Shown piece by piece: positions 33,460-54,200 of a stretch of DNA of 64,000 nucleotides. Numbering within the stretch: the first letter of the stretch is position 1; each line of letters starts with the position of its first letter. Made by a program: the position numbers and the translations under genes. The notes beneath the pieces are model-generated. The model did no database searches, was not told where the DNA came from, and saw only the letters and a list, made by a program, of their open reading frames with translations. Source of the DNA: Biomphalaria glabrata (Eukaryota; Mollusca; Gastropoda; Planorbidae); the NCBI RefSeq assembly GCF_947242115.1, contig NC_074716.1, positions 3,367,001 to 3,431,000 on the forward strand, given 5' to 3'.

Positions 33460-33790
33460 AGGCTTGTCTTCAAGTCCGAAGATTAATGAGGAATGCAGTA
33501 TTTCCCGTAGATACGCAGCCCCAGCAGTGACCTACATATCCAGGGTAACCATAACTTTTTTCCGCCAGTGGTCGATTAAGATTATCTTTTCGCCGCCTGC
33601 ATCTGTTCTCAGCAGCGGATTTTTTATCTCAAATATGTATCCCGCGGCCTTTGTGAGTGACCTTCAGCTGTCTCATTCTGGGGTAGCATGCAACCAGGTG
33701 CTCTCTTCTATGTCAGCTAAGGCAAGTTAATGTCTAAGCTGGTCTTTAAAGCGTTTCCGTGAGGCGTCTCTGATACGTCGACCATCTTTT
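33460..33790 (-). mobile_element. LINE C-terminal end, family B
   Basis: The - strand decodes as [20 protein letters not shown]-like, LLRTDAGGEKIILIDH and the Cys/His finger remnant VTAGAAYLREILHSSLIFGL, colinear with the family B tail at 58.1-58.4 kb. Confidence 0.75.
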
Positions 33791-34189
33791 AGCTCATCAA
33801 AAAAAAAAAAAAGACTGCGTAACTGTCGGACCATAAGAAGTCCCTCTCTACTGTCCATACCGGGGTTCACAAGGACGTCGCTGTTTGTACTGCGTAACAG
33901 ACGTAACACTAAGGATTAACAAACCCACAGATCATAAAGATAAAATTTATTCAACTTTCAATGTCTACAAACTTCAGACCATGACAAATGATGATGGTGG
34001 ATGCAAACACAGTCACAACAGAGTGAGGGATGATTACATGGAATCGGACAGATACAGCAGTGGTCAGGAGCAATGATAATAGTCTTGACAAAAAAAAAAG
34101 ACAGCATTGACACTGATGATTGATGGATCACCTCGACTCTAAAACAAATACAAAACTTGTGTGCAATGAAGATAATTAACTGTGGGGGT

Positions 34190-34395
34190 TGACTGTGTGG
34201 TATAAAAACTGTGGCTACCTAGCAAGAGATCTTGAGTTCAAATCCCAGTTTGACCTGAGTTGTGTCAGCTGGATGCCAAAAGGGCAGCAGGGAAACCTTC
34301 TCCCCAGCTACTTCCCTCCTCCACCCTAAACATTTCTACAAGGGATTGAACCCTAGCCCACTGAGCATGGCACAGCATGAAAAAAAGCAAAAAAA
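34190..34395 (+). mobile_element. SINE-3 (tRNA-like head)
   Basis: Contains GGCTACCTAGCAAGAGATC, GAGTTCAAATCCCAG (B box-like), GAGTTGTGTCAGCTGGATGC and GGGCAGCAGGGAAACC, colinear with the copies at 17215-17450 and 45110-45305. Confidence 0.6.
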
Positions 34396-34399
34396 AAAA

Positions 34400-36331
34400 G
34401 AACTTTAAAAAACTTAACACTATTTCCTGTCTATATCAAATGACAAGACATACAAGCACATACTGCCATTTAATAACTTCAACCCACAAATCAATATACT
34501 GATTTTTTTTTTAAATCTGAATGTAAAAGAGTAGCGACATCTTTTGTTTTTTCAATTTAAAAAATTTTTTAATGAACCAAAAGTGTTAAAAACTACCAGG
34601 GCAGAAATGCCCCACTGAAATAAAACTTGATCAAGTGTACCCATTGCTTAATGGAAGTGGTCTTCAATATGATCCCTTCTATTTGAGCATCTTTATTTAG
34701 ACTAGGTACAAGCATGGCCTCTTTCTGGAATGTTCATGCAAAAACAAAAACTTAGAATTAGGTTTTAATACTTAGGGAGGGAAAATTTTTTTTTTTAAAA
34801 TTCTACTTTTTGATAATGGACGCAGATGTTTTGTGTTTTATTACTTGCTGGCTCAAAACACTAAATCAAAACTTGATCACCCTTTGAGACAATGCCCTTC
34901 AAAATAAATGTTCATCGCTTGTCAATGAAAATTTAGGATTAAACTAAACAAAGAACTACAACACTACATGAGATAAACGAAACAAAATATGACTAAGTAA
35001 ATTCATAAACACTGATAAAGGATTGCCAATAATGAGATTCTCAGGTCACAAAGAGCGTTTCCTTATTATCCAGGCTTCACAGTTCTTTGTGTGAAAACTG
35101 TTTTGGACAGGAATTCTTTAATACCTTGTAAAAATTAGATTTATATGTACCTCATTCCATAATGATAAAAGAAAAAAAAAAAGACAAGCAATAAATTTTT
35201 TAAAAAAATTATGAAAATAAACAAATAAATTAAAAATCAATTTATCCTTTTTCCTGTCTATCACAGATACAAGTTTCCATAAGAATACACAAAAAATTTA
35301 CTAAAGAATTTAAGTGATATAGCGACTATGGATATACAATTTGTAGACATTTGCAAAGAATATTCATAAGTCATAAAAAGTCTTTTTGAGACCATGTTTA
35401 TATATATATATCTTTAATTTATAGAATTAATACATACATGAGAATAGTATTCATATGACAAAACAAAATCTATTGCAAAATTTTGCTTTGAAGCAACAAA
35501 TATCTTCATAATTTGTTGTCAAATATAAAACTTATTGAATTATGCATGAACAAGAAATTGAGAAAAAAAAATACTATAAATATCTATTCATGTATGGCTT
35601 AGTATTGGGAGGGCAGTATCAAGATTTCAAAGACTAGCCTAACTTTGAAGTTTAAATATACAACACATTAAGTACCTTGTCATTGTGTGATCAGTGTGGT
35701 TCTTATAATAAACTTGTATGTATAATAAATGTCATAGCAAAAAAAAAAACAAGGAGAAAAATGTCAATGCAAAATTTGAACCAATTCCTGTTTGGAAAGT
35801 TTAAACAAAACAAAAAGCATTAAAACAAAAGATAATTGATTTGTCTTTTTTTAATTAAACTGAATACAATGAGTTTTTGAAAAGAAAAAAAAAAAAGAAT
35901 CTCATATTGAAATATAATATCACAAAATCAAGCACGCTAAAACAAAACTTCTCTAGCCCCTGAAACATTGAACAAACTGTGGAGGAGACCAAGCCAAAGA
36001 CAGTGACCAAAGTCCCTTTCAGGCAGTGTTAGTAAACCAAGCTAGACTGATACTAGAGTTACTGGTTAAATCACCAAATCTAAATGATCACCAAATCCAA
36101 ATACTCACAATACAAAACAAACAAAAATACAGTAAAGCCATGTAGTATACACATTTGTCATTTATATATTGAGCATTATATTAATTCTAATGAAGTTTAA
36201 CATTTTCCAAACTATTTGGAAATATAACCTCCACAGACTTATCTATAGTGAATAGGATTACTCTACATGTATTAATAAAAGTATGACATGTCAGTTGTTA
36301 TAGAACAGTGCACTACAGCTGTGGTTCATGT
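34400..36331 (-). other. Probable malic enzyme 3' UTR and downstream region
   Basis: There is no further exon and no recognisable mobile element between the malic enzyme stop and the SINE at about 34.19-34.4 kb. The stretch is AT-rich with A- and T-runs. AATAAA on the - strand occurs at 34837-34842 and 34692-34697 and could end a 3' UTR of about 1.5-1.65 kb. This is inferred from position; transcript reads would settle it. Confidence 0.4.
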
Positions 36332-46288
<9,957 letters not shown>

Positions 46289-46544
46289 CTGAAGAAACTT
46301 GAGGGCTTAACAATATTGAAACAATGTGAATGTATATTTTTACACTTAAACAGACTTTTCTTTTACTCCAAAAATTATTCATTTTTATCTTCTAATGAGG
46401 AATTGTGGATGTATCAAGTGATAATGATATGATTAGTCATTAGATTTTTAGACTCTACTATGACATAAGTATAATTTAAATATTAAAATATATAATCTAT
46501 AGGCCTATATATAATTCTCTTCATGACTCAACAGTTTGGACACC

Positions 46545-46800
46545 AAGAAGTAAAGGAAAGATCACTCTTTTATTTCTGCAAGTTGGACTGGAGTTACCCC
46601 ACTTTAGTGGCGAAAAAAAAAAAGAGGGGGGGGGGGAAACAAGTAGTATTCACCCGTCACTAAATAGCAAGACTGGACATAACCATTGTAACCAAGAAAT
46701 CATGGAAAGATCACTCTTTTGTTTCCGCAAGTCGCACTAGAGTTACCCCACGGGGGTGGGGGGTGGAACAAGTAATCTACTCTGTATTCACCAGTCACTA
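46545..46800 (+). repeat. Imperfect tandem duplication of about 150 bp
   Basis: CCAAGAAGTAAAGGAAAGATC ... GAGTTACCCCAC at 46.55-46.6 kb recurs as CCAAGAAATCATGGAAAGATC ... GAGTTACCCCAC at 46.69-46.75 kb, each followed by a G-rich run and GTATTCACC.GTCACTAA. The second unit ends directly at a hAT element. Confidence 0.8.
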
Positions 46801-46805
46801 ATTAG

Positions 46806-47221
46806 CAGGGCCGGACTTAACCATTGTGGGGTCCCTATGTGAAATGGATTTCGCGGGGCTAAGTTTGGGTAGGGATACAAATAATAAGTGAAAATTAAGA
46901 GTTTGTATTAGAAAATAAATTCTTATTTGCATTTTATTCATTCTTTACTACATACAGAATTACTTTACGAGCCTTGCGTGTAGCGAAGTCATACAGTATA
47001 TCATAATTCTATTTCCAACATAGATCACGCTCAATAGCAAGAATTACCAAATGTTTCAATCTATCTACAAGAATTGTTGACCTTAAGTAATTCTTTATTA
47101 GTTTGAGGCGCGAGAAGCTTGTTCTTTCACTAGATTCCACTATTACTGGTATTACGCAATGCCATTTTATTTTATCCACCACAGCGGTTGCATAGATTGC
47201 AGTGGTCTTAAGCCGGCCCTG
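46806..47221 (-). mobile_element. Truncated hAT transposon with transposase C-terminus
   Basis: Ends CAGGGCCGGACTTAA and TTAAGCCGGCCCTG are inverted repeats; the 8-bp flanks CTAATTAG and CAAAATAG match at six positions. The - strand encodes VESSERTSFSRLKLIKNYLR and LAIERDL, the hAT dimerisation domain of ZMYM1/TTF-type transposases. Everything upstream of it has been deleted, making a 416-bp internally deleted derivative. Confidence 0.8.
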
Positions 47222-47264
47222 CAAAATAGTGTTGTAAGCTACGCCGTGGGTCAACTAGTGAAAT

Positions 47265-47735
47265 ATATTATAGGTAATATAGATCTAGATGATCACTAGA
47301 ATTGACTAGATCTAGATTAGAATCTATGGACTATTTATTGGAATTGTAGATCTAGCTTTTTTAAATCTGTGTTTTTTTCCCTGGCCTAATTTAATTAACA
47401 GTAATAAGAGTAAGAAGATTAATAACTTAAATAGTGATAGTCTAGATCTAGGTCTAGATCAAGATTTTATCTGCTATCTACTATTTATATCTACTATCTA
47501 CTACACTACTAGTACTAACTAGTAGTACTACTACAACTAAAGATTTACTTAATTTACTGATCTATAAATAAGCTTATTAACTTATTTACTTTGTTAATGG
47601 CTTATCTTATAATTATCTATTCTATCAGCTGATACTGATAGTTAGTATGATTATTATTATTATTATATAAATATTTATATTATGATTCTTTATGATATTT
47701 CAATATTAAAATTTAAATTATTATCATCATTATGC
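47265..47735. other. TCTAGA-rich AT filler
   Basis: Degenerate AGATCT/TCTAGA/CTACTA words and an (ATT)n run at about 47650. No gene or element was seen. Confidence 0.6.
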
Positions 47736-47738
47736 TTA

Positions 47739-48150
47739 CAGTTTCGATCCGAAACTTCTGGCAGTAATTGATGCAAGGTTTAACGCCATGGCAGTAGAGT
47801 ATTATTCTAGAATCAAGAGGGATTCTAGGCTGTATAAGGAAATATTTGGTATAAACACAGTCACTTATTACTCCAAGGCCAAGGTGTGAAGATACACAAG
47901 AAAAACAGAGGGCAACGATTCCCTGTTGGGAAAGACCTTCACCTAACGACCTTGAACTTAGACGTTTTGTGTGTGTGTGTCAGTGTTGTTTTTTACCGTT
48001 CGATGCGCACTCTAGATTGACTAGAAATCTTTGATGTATTAATGACTCTGTACTGTCTTTAGATATATCTATATCTAGATATAAATAAAGATCTATGATA
48101 TATGGTTTGGCCCAAACGTCCTTTGTTTTATTTGATCCGGCAGGGTTACA
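47739..48150 (+). other. Orphan coding segment followed by a terminal-repeat-like stretch; possibly a retroelement 3' end
   Basis: After an AG at 47738-47739 an open segment reads FDPKLLAVIDARFNAMAVEY and YSRIKRDSRLYKEIFGINTV, then stops. The following stretch starts TGTGAAGATACAC, holds AATAAA near 48083 and ends CCGGCAGGGTTACA, with the TG...CA shape of an LTR. I do not recognise the protein. It could be a 3' terminal exon of an unknown gene or the end of a retroelement; only one copy is visible. Confidence 0.3.
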
Positions 48151-48379
48151 TAGATCTATATAAATATATAGATCTATGTATGGTTATCGTATTTTCTGTA
48201 CAGTCGTTCACCCCTCCAGCAGTAGGCCTACATCTTTGTTTTTGAGGCTTTGAACCTACGAAAAGTATAGTAATAGGTCTATAACAGTCTATTATATATA
48301 AATATTTGTATGCTATACACGGTGACTATATAGGCCTACTCAGTTAGACTCTTGTCCACCAGATTACGAAACTAAACAG

Positions 48380-48570
48380 TGGCGTTCCTAGCGATTTGAG
48401 GGCCCGTAGAGGCTTGACCTTTTTCGGGGCCCCTGCATTTTGACATTCGACATCATGACAAGAGATTAATGTACCTGGTACTTGATAAATATTTAAGTCT
48501 AAATTCCAATTGGTACAGTAAGTAAAACTGACAAAAAATAATCATTAAAACTTTATAGCGGCCCCCGAAA
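48380..48570. mobile_element. One end of a hAT-like element
   Basis: CAGTGGCGTTCCTAGCGATT followed by GAGGGCCCGTAGAGG and TCGGGGCCCCTGCATTTTGA is a typical hAT 5' end. No matching opposite terminus is present, so only a fragment remains. GCGGCCCCCGAAAGCGG follows at 48.56 kb. Confidence 0.4.
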
Positions 48571-48624
48571 GCGGAATAGACGCTATTAGTTTTGTGTGGT
48601 CTGTCTGTACGTCAGTCCATCCGT

Positions 48625-49860
48625 CCCGTTTATCTTCTTATCTTATATAATACAGAAGTTACTTCAATTTAAAAAAAAAAAGATGATGATTACGTCATAC
48701 GCGTCATGCATTTAGTCATGCATGTTAACCAATTATTTAAATTCTGCCAAGTCACTGGTTTTCCTGGCTGGCTCATCAATCCATTCCTTGCTCTAATAGC
48801 ACTAGAGAGGAAGGAGCATTTGTAAAAATTTGTCCTAGCACATGGAACGAGGAATGTGCCTTTATCTTTGTGTCTTTCTGAGTATTTTATTACATTTAGT
48901 TTTTGTATTTCAAGATTATGGTTCAGTGTTTTATGTATACAGTGGAACCTCGAGATACGAGTTTAATTCGTTCCAGACCCGAGCTCGTAAATCGATCTAC
49001 TCGTATCTCAAACGCATTTTCCCAATATAAAATAAAGAAAACCCAAATTAATTGTTTCTAACCCTAGATATAAAGTTACCTAAATGCTGAAAAAGACATG
49101 TTATGAATTAATAAATGTACATGAAACACATATAGGCTACATAAACACTAAAATACAAAAGGAAATGAGAAGTGCAGAAAAGATATCAATCAAATGTATA
49201 TAAAGTAATGGTAACTGTACAGAATATTACCTGAGTGGCTGACGACTGCGACTGAGTGCAAGCGAGGAGGAGGAGGGAGGGCGAGTTGACAGCACAGAAC
49301 TAAGGCTACGTAAACAACATTTGATTAACAGCATACACAAAACACCACTGCTTCGTGTCGATGGATATCATCCTCTTCTCCGTATCATTTGACTTTGCAC
49401 TGACGTTAATTTTCTTGGGACCCATGATGCACAAGAATAACTCCGATTCAAATCACTCAACTCTCTAGCTTACAACAGTCACACTACTGAGACGAGCGAT
49501 TGGTCGAGATCATGGTGTACCCACACTCTGCTGTTTTTGTCCAAGTAGTGGCTGAGGCAACTTCTCCCCTTTTTCCCGCCCTAGCAATTATGGTTCCTCT
49601 TCCTATTGAGAACGGAAAGATCCGATTTCGCAAGATCATCGTCGATAGGTTTTAGCTTTTAAGCTCGACTCGTAACTCGAATTGTCGCTCGTAAAACGAA
49701 CAGAAATTTCGCTCTCAAAGCTGCTCGCATCTCGAATTACCCGTGTGTAGAGCAGCTCGTATCTCGAGGTTCCACTGTAATTGCTACTTTACTTTTGAGT
49801 CTTCTCTCCTGAAGGCTTTCTAAATTTAGTGATTTTAGGTTTCGTAAACTAGAAAAGATA
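48625..49860 (-). mobile_element. LINE 3' end, family A, split by a pogo/Tigger element
   Basis: 48.63-48.94 kb is the reverse 3' end (CTTATCTTATATAATACAG, ACGCGTCATGCATTTAGTCA, CTTTATCTTTGTGTCTTTCT). The same LINE resumes after 49.78 kb with ATTGCTACTTTACTTTTGAG, which in the uninterrupted copy at 29.9 kb is the adjacent segment. Confidence 0.85.
48940..49777 (-). mobile_element. pogo/Tigger-type element with only the transposase start left
   Basis: Terminal inverted repeats CAGTGGAACCTCGAGATACG with TA on both sides (48938-48939, 49778-49779). On the - strand near 49.43-49.35 kb an open segment reads MGPKKINVSAKSNDTEKRMI, the N-terminus of Tigger-like transposases. The DDE catalytic part is absent, so this 838-bp copy is an internally deleted, non-autonomous derivative. 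Confidence 0.85.
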
Positions 49861-49930
49861 TTGAAAATCCGACATCATATTATCCGAAATGTTGTTTTTT
49901 TCCTTTACAAAACAATTGGATCAATTAGAT

Positions 49931-50202
49931 CAGGGGTGGGCGAATTACGGACCGCGGGCCACATGCAGCCCGCCGGAGTGTTTTATGCGGCCCATGGACA
50001 CCTATAGACAAACGACAAAATTTAAAAAAATAATCGTAACATTAGTTTTGGAAATTGCTAACTCTTCTTTGTATTTCCTCAATTGTGAGTGTAAAAATAT
50101 AATACAGTATACATGTGAATTAAAAGACATTGTACACAGCGGCCCCACATTCCCAAAATTTGTTTAATGCGGCCCTCGATAGAAAAAGGTTGCCCACCCC
50201 TG
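49931..50202 (+). mobile_element. 272-bp hAT MITE with perfect 8-bp target duplication
   Basis: Ends CAGGGGTGGGCGAATTACGG and AAGGTTGCCCACCCCTG; target duplication AATTAGAT at 49923-49930 and 50203-50210. The inner GCGGGCCACATGCAGCCCG and ATGCGGCCCTCGATAG are the usual subterminal GC-rich motifs. No transposase. Confidence 0.92.
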
Positions 50203-50499
50203 AATTAGATATAATCATTATACATGAAATCAGTTAGGCCATAATATGTTCACATCTAACTTCACCTTCACTTTCACCTATCCTTTGGTCTGTTGGACCG
50301 TTGGGGCACCACATAAGATCTGTCAACTTTCTTTCTCCATTTTTCTTTGTCATTTGCCTTTGAAAGAATTTCATTATGATATTCCTTCTGAAAATATTGA
50401 AACCTGCCTTTGTAGTAACTTTGTACAGATTAGATGTATTTTTCATTTAAATCTAGATTCCATTTCTAGAGACACTCCAGGACAGATGAATAAAATATA

Positions 50500-50935
50500 A
50501 GTTAAGTAGCAATAGTACCTACATAAGACACTGAAGTTCTCACTGAACCATATAAAGTTATAGTAGGGCATACATAAATTAAAAACACTGTTTCGAACAA
50601 CAACTTACAAATAGAAAAACAAAACCTAATGAGATACTGAGATAGATACAAAGACGCTATACATTTCTTATTCCACACGCTAGAACAAATTCGTACAAGT
50701 GCCCCTTCTTATCTATAGTGCCATTAGAGAATTGAATGGGTTGCCTGAATCAGCCAGGAAAACCAACGACTTGGCAGAGTTTAAAGTTTAAGTCATTGCA
50801 TCAACTATCATCAACAGGCATGGCTAGATTGACACATAAAATGCGTACGACATAATTATTTCATTTTATTTTTTTTTCATTTTTTTTTACAGAAGTGATA
50901 TCTGTAATTGGACCATATATAGGCTATATAAGATA
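50500..50935 (+). mobile_element. LINE 3' end, family A
   Basis: Contains AAAACCTAATGAGATACTGA, TTCTTATTCCACACGCTAGA, GAATGGGTTGCCTGAATCAG and TTAAGTCATTGCATCAAC, with a T-rich end. Ends about 110 bp before the tRNA-Lys gene at 51050. Confidence 0.75.
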
Positions 50936-51049
50936 GTTTAGTCCATTAGGCTAAATAGATTTATTTAAATTATGAAAAAGAAAATTTTAGTACCAGTACT
51001 TTAGATGAATTGTTTTGCTTTTTTGGCTACGATAATCAGTGTATTATCA

Positions 51050-51122
51050 GCCCGGCTAGCTCAGTCGGTAGAGCACGAGACTCTTAATCTCGGGGTCGTG
51101 GGTTCGAGCCCCACGTTGGGCG
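51050..51122 (+). tRNA. tRNA-Lys (CTT)
   Basis: A 73-nt gene identical to the - strand copy at 31.5 kb, with intact A box, B box and CTT anticodon. A run of seven T follows within 12 nt and serves as Pol III terminator. No encoded CCA, as expected for a nuclear eukaryotic tRNA gene. Confidence 0.97.
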
Positions 51123-51211
51123 CAATTCTTTTTTTATTAATATTTTTAAAATATCATTTAAAAAACAAAAAAATAAGAGTCTTGCCCAAATAAAATGCAA
51201 AACTAAATCGC

Positions 51212-51325
51212 TACAACGAGGCAATGATGTGGGAAAATATGCAAGCTACAACGAGGCAATGATGTGGAAAAATATGCAAGCTACAACGAGGCAATGATGT
51301 GGAAAATTATGCAAGCTACAAGAGA
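51212..51325 (+). repeat. Three-copy tandem repeat of about 38 bp
   Basis: CAAGCTACAACGAGGCAATG followed by ATGTGGAAAA.TATG occurs three times in direct tandem, just downstream of the tRNA gene. Its origin is not recognised. Confidence 0.85.
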
Positions 51326-52019
51326 CAGTTGGAGAAATGTTTAGTATAAGAGTATCAATTGATATGAGTTCTGAACCCACATAAAAATATATTCAGAGGC
51401 GTAGCTAGCCGTGTGCGAGTGGTGCGGGCCGCACGGGCATCAAATGGTGAAAGGGCATCAAACTAAGGATAAATTTTCTCAATAAAATCAATGCATTGTA
51501 CATACATGAACAAAAACTACTGAATTTGAAATATTTACTAGAAATTCAGTTACTTAATTAATTAATTAATCTCTAATGTTTTTTCTTAAATCAAGCGTAA
51601 GCTATTAACCAGCTTGAAACAAGTTTACTAGATTTGTTTAAATCTCTGAGGGCAACGCCCTTGTACACGCTCACGCACATTTTGTCACTCCACTGTTCAG
51701 TACGCTGGTTTCATCTAATCTAGATCTAGAGCTTATAAATAAATGCAATGGTCTCTAGAATAGCAGAATCTGGCACTTAATGGGCATTGCGAACAAGTTG
51801 GAGAAAAAAGACAAAATATAGGTCATTTCTTGGGGTTTGTGAAATTATTACTCAAGTTCGAGCCACTCCTGAGAGAACATTTACTTCGAACTAAGCTTAG
51901 TTCTAGACAAAACGCGCACATGTGTCCACAAGCACAAAATGAAACTATTGTAATATTGGGTGATAATGAGCCAAATATCTTTAGGACGTCCTCAACAAAA
52001 TAACTGAAACTAGTCTTAA

Positions 52020-52283
52020 CTCTTCTCTCCTAATCGACGATACCATCGTTGATTTTGACCTCATTAAATTAAATTAATGTTTACTTTTTTAAACTTGATT
52101 TAAACTTGTCTTTGAATTATATAAAAAGAGCATGCATTTCGCTTTAATTCTATACCAAATACAACATTTTCTGACAACAAACAACAAAGCTATTGAAGCC
52201 TAATCATAACAGGGGTAGTGAAATAGTAATGAGCAAAATGAATTCCTTCCAAAACGTGGAAAAATAATTATGGAGAGAAAGAG
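52020..52283. mobile_element. 264-bp TTAA-type MITE (family M1, long form)
   Basis: TTAA at 52016-52019 and 52284-52287 frame ends that match the 73-bp form (CTCTTCTCTCC / GGAGAGAAAGAG). The body is nearly the same as 45892-46146. Confidence 0.88.
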
Positions 52284-52390
52284 TTAAGCGCTTGGTTTAA
52301 ACGCGCTGGAGCGCCAGAGGAGAAGTCGTTAAGATAGTTATGGATTTATTTTCAAAAATTGTAGAAACTCTAGAGACATTGACATTGACT

Positions 52391-52652
52391 TGGGGCGCGG
52401 TGGCTGAACGGTAAAGCGCTTGACTTCCGAACCGGAGACCGGGGTTCGAATCCTGGTGAAGACTGGGATTTTTAATTTCGAATCTACGAGTCTAATGGGT
52501 ACCTGACATTCGTTGTGGAAAAGTAAAGGCTGGCCGTTGTGCTGGCCACATGACACCCTCGTTAACCGTAGGCCACAGAAACAGATGACCTTTACATCAT
52601 CTGCCCTATAGACCACAAGGTCTGAAAGGGGAACTTTACTTTACTAGAGACA
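52391..52652 (+). mobile_element. SINE-1 (tRNA-derived), best full-length copy
   Basis: A box GTGGCTGAACGGTAAAGCGC, B box GGGTTCGAATCC, TGGTGAAGACTGGGATTTTT, GGGTACCTGACATTCGTTG, TCATCTGCCCTATAGACCAC and the tail AAGGGGAACTTTACTTTACT. Usable as the reference copy of the family in this window. Confidence 0.93.
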
Positions 52653-52762
52653 TTGACTAGAACAGATGAAAACTCTTCTACTAGGTCTGAAGCAGGGGGA
52701 TTGTTAGTTGCTATGCAGTCTTCATTTTTTCACAGGCCTTGGAAATTCGGCCCGTATATTAA

Positions 52763-52835
52763 CTCTTTCTCTCCTAACTGATGATACCAGCGTTGATTCC
52801 ATCAGAATGTGGTAAATAATTACGGAGAGAAAGAG
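52763..52835 (-). mobile_element. 73-bp TTAA-flanked MITE (family M1)
   Basis: Third 73-bp copy, in opposite orientation to those at 7281 and 13471, with TTAA at 52759-52762 and 52836-52839. Confidence 0.85.
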
Positions 52836-53220
52836 TTAACAAAAGATTGCCAATTCAAGACAGCGCACTTAAACGGAAAAGATTAAAAACATTTTTAACT
52901 AGGCTACTAGTCGGAAGTACATCGCTGAAGCCAGTGTTACCTTTACTGAATACATGTGCTCAGATTTGGCGATTAGCGCAGAACCCCAAAGACATGTTAG
53001 CCACAAGATGCCAGGCGAAAGATGCCACACCAGAAATAGCCAAGGATGGACATTCTTTTCTTTATTGGACGTTTCTTCTTATTCGTGATAGTTCAAGAAA
53101 TAATAAACGGATAAATATACATTATGTCGAAAAAAAAATAATTTCGCTGCTTTATTTTTTTTTAGAAGAGAGGGGGGGGGCATCACGAGGAGCTGCCGCA
53201 CTGGGCATCATAAACCCTAG

Positions 53221-53540
53221 CTACGCCACTGGGATATACCCGAGGTCTTTGTATTTAATTACAGCTTCTTCCACTTCTGGAGAAAGTGATTTAGGAAGAC
53301 TATCACTTGACTTATCATCTGTATCACTTACTTTAAATGTTTTCTCTGACTTTGGTAAAAGGGTATTCCCCTGGAGTTTCTTCAGCACTACTTCTCTCAT
53401 CAAGAGACATTTTCACTTCTTAGACTTAGACTGCTGCATCTTTGTATGAATCATCTGAATAGTGATACTTTCCTTCGACACGTTCATGGTCTCCTTTGTT
53501 TTCAGTGCTTTTATCAGGTTTCTTCTTAAATGATAAGGAT
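53221..53540 (-). pseudogene. Unrecognised coding remnant next to the composite element
   Basis: Two segments with protein-like composition on the - strand: SFKKKPDKSTENKGDHERVE and GKYHYSDDSYKDAA at about 53.53-53.43 kb, then in another frame VVLKKLQGNTLLPKSEKTFK and SPEVEEAVIKYKDLGYIP at 53.40-53.22 kb. The second runs right up to the terminus of the composite element. Charged, low-complexity and not recognised; it may be a processed copy of a host gene or an element's own protein. Confidence 0.3.
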
Positions 53541-54200
53541 GGTGAAATAAACTAGCCTATATACCAAGTTACTTCCTGGGAGTAACACGGCACTAGTGAC
53601 GCGCTATGGACGTTACTCCTTGAAATTGAGAGTAATCCCGCACGGCAAGAGTTACTACTCTGTGTGAATTACATACAACAGGGTCACTGACTTATATAAC
53701 AACGCGAAAAGCAAGATTACATGACAATGACATAATATTTAATTTATTTAAAACAAATTTCGGACACTCTTTTGGCCCCCTCCCTCAAGAATTACACGAT
53801 ATAAACATTCGCAAAATAAATACATAATTAAATGCACTGCGGTACAAAATTAAACCTATTTAGCACTTATTTACTTAAATTTCGAAGTAAAAAATTAAAC
53901 AAAACACACACACACACACACACTCAACCCCCTTTTTTGTTTGATACTCAAATGTTCTTCGAGAATTTCCTGTTGAGGCTATTTGTCCCGCAGTGACGTT
54001 GTGCTATTTATAGCGCTAGAGAAAGAAAAGGGAAAATATTGGACGGGGATCTATACCAGTTTGATGAACTATTCAAAAAAAATAAAGTATGGAAAAAAAA
54101 AGGAGGGTGAGGACTCTGTTATAACGGGAAACTCCGTACTCCATACGCTAGCATGTGTATGTCAAGGCCGTGACCCAACAGGCGGCAAGCATCTCTAAAT
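53540..54200. other. Unassigned repeat-like DNA
   Basis: GC content is locally higher (GTAACACGGCACTAGTGACG, ATTTGTCCCGCAGTGACG, GGCCGTGACCCAACAGGC), with a (CA)n run at 53904-53924. There is no open family signature and no partner copy in the window. An LTR or unknown transposon is possible. Confidence 0.3.

Larger units (their letters stand above)
51396..53230. mobile_element. Composite element with hAT-like ends, carrying three nested insertions
   Basis: Left terminus CAGAGGCGTAGCTAG and right terminus CTAGCTACGCCACTG are inverted repeats, with GGGCATCAAA and GGGGCATCA.GA also mirrored inside. Within lie an M1 long MITE (52020), a SINE-1 (52391) and an M1 short MITE (52763), so about 1.2 kb is original. 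No transposase signature and no clear 8-bp flank duplication were seen. Confidence 0.6.

Noticed and set aside
52847-53449. 200-aa + strand frame
   Set aside because: It crosses the end of the composite transposon and is antisense to the more protein-like segment at 53221-53540; composition is that of non-coding DNA.
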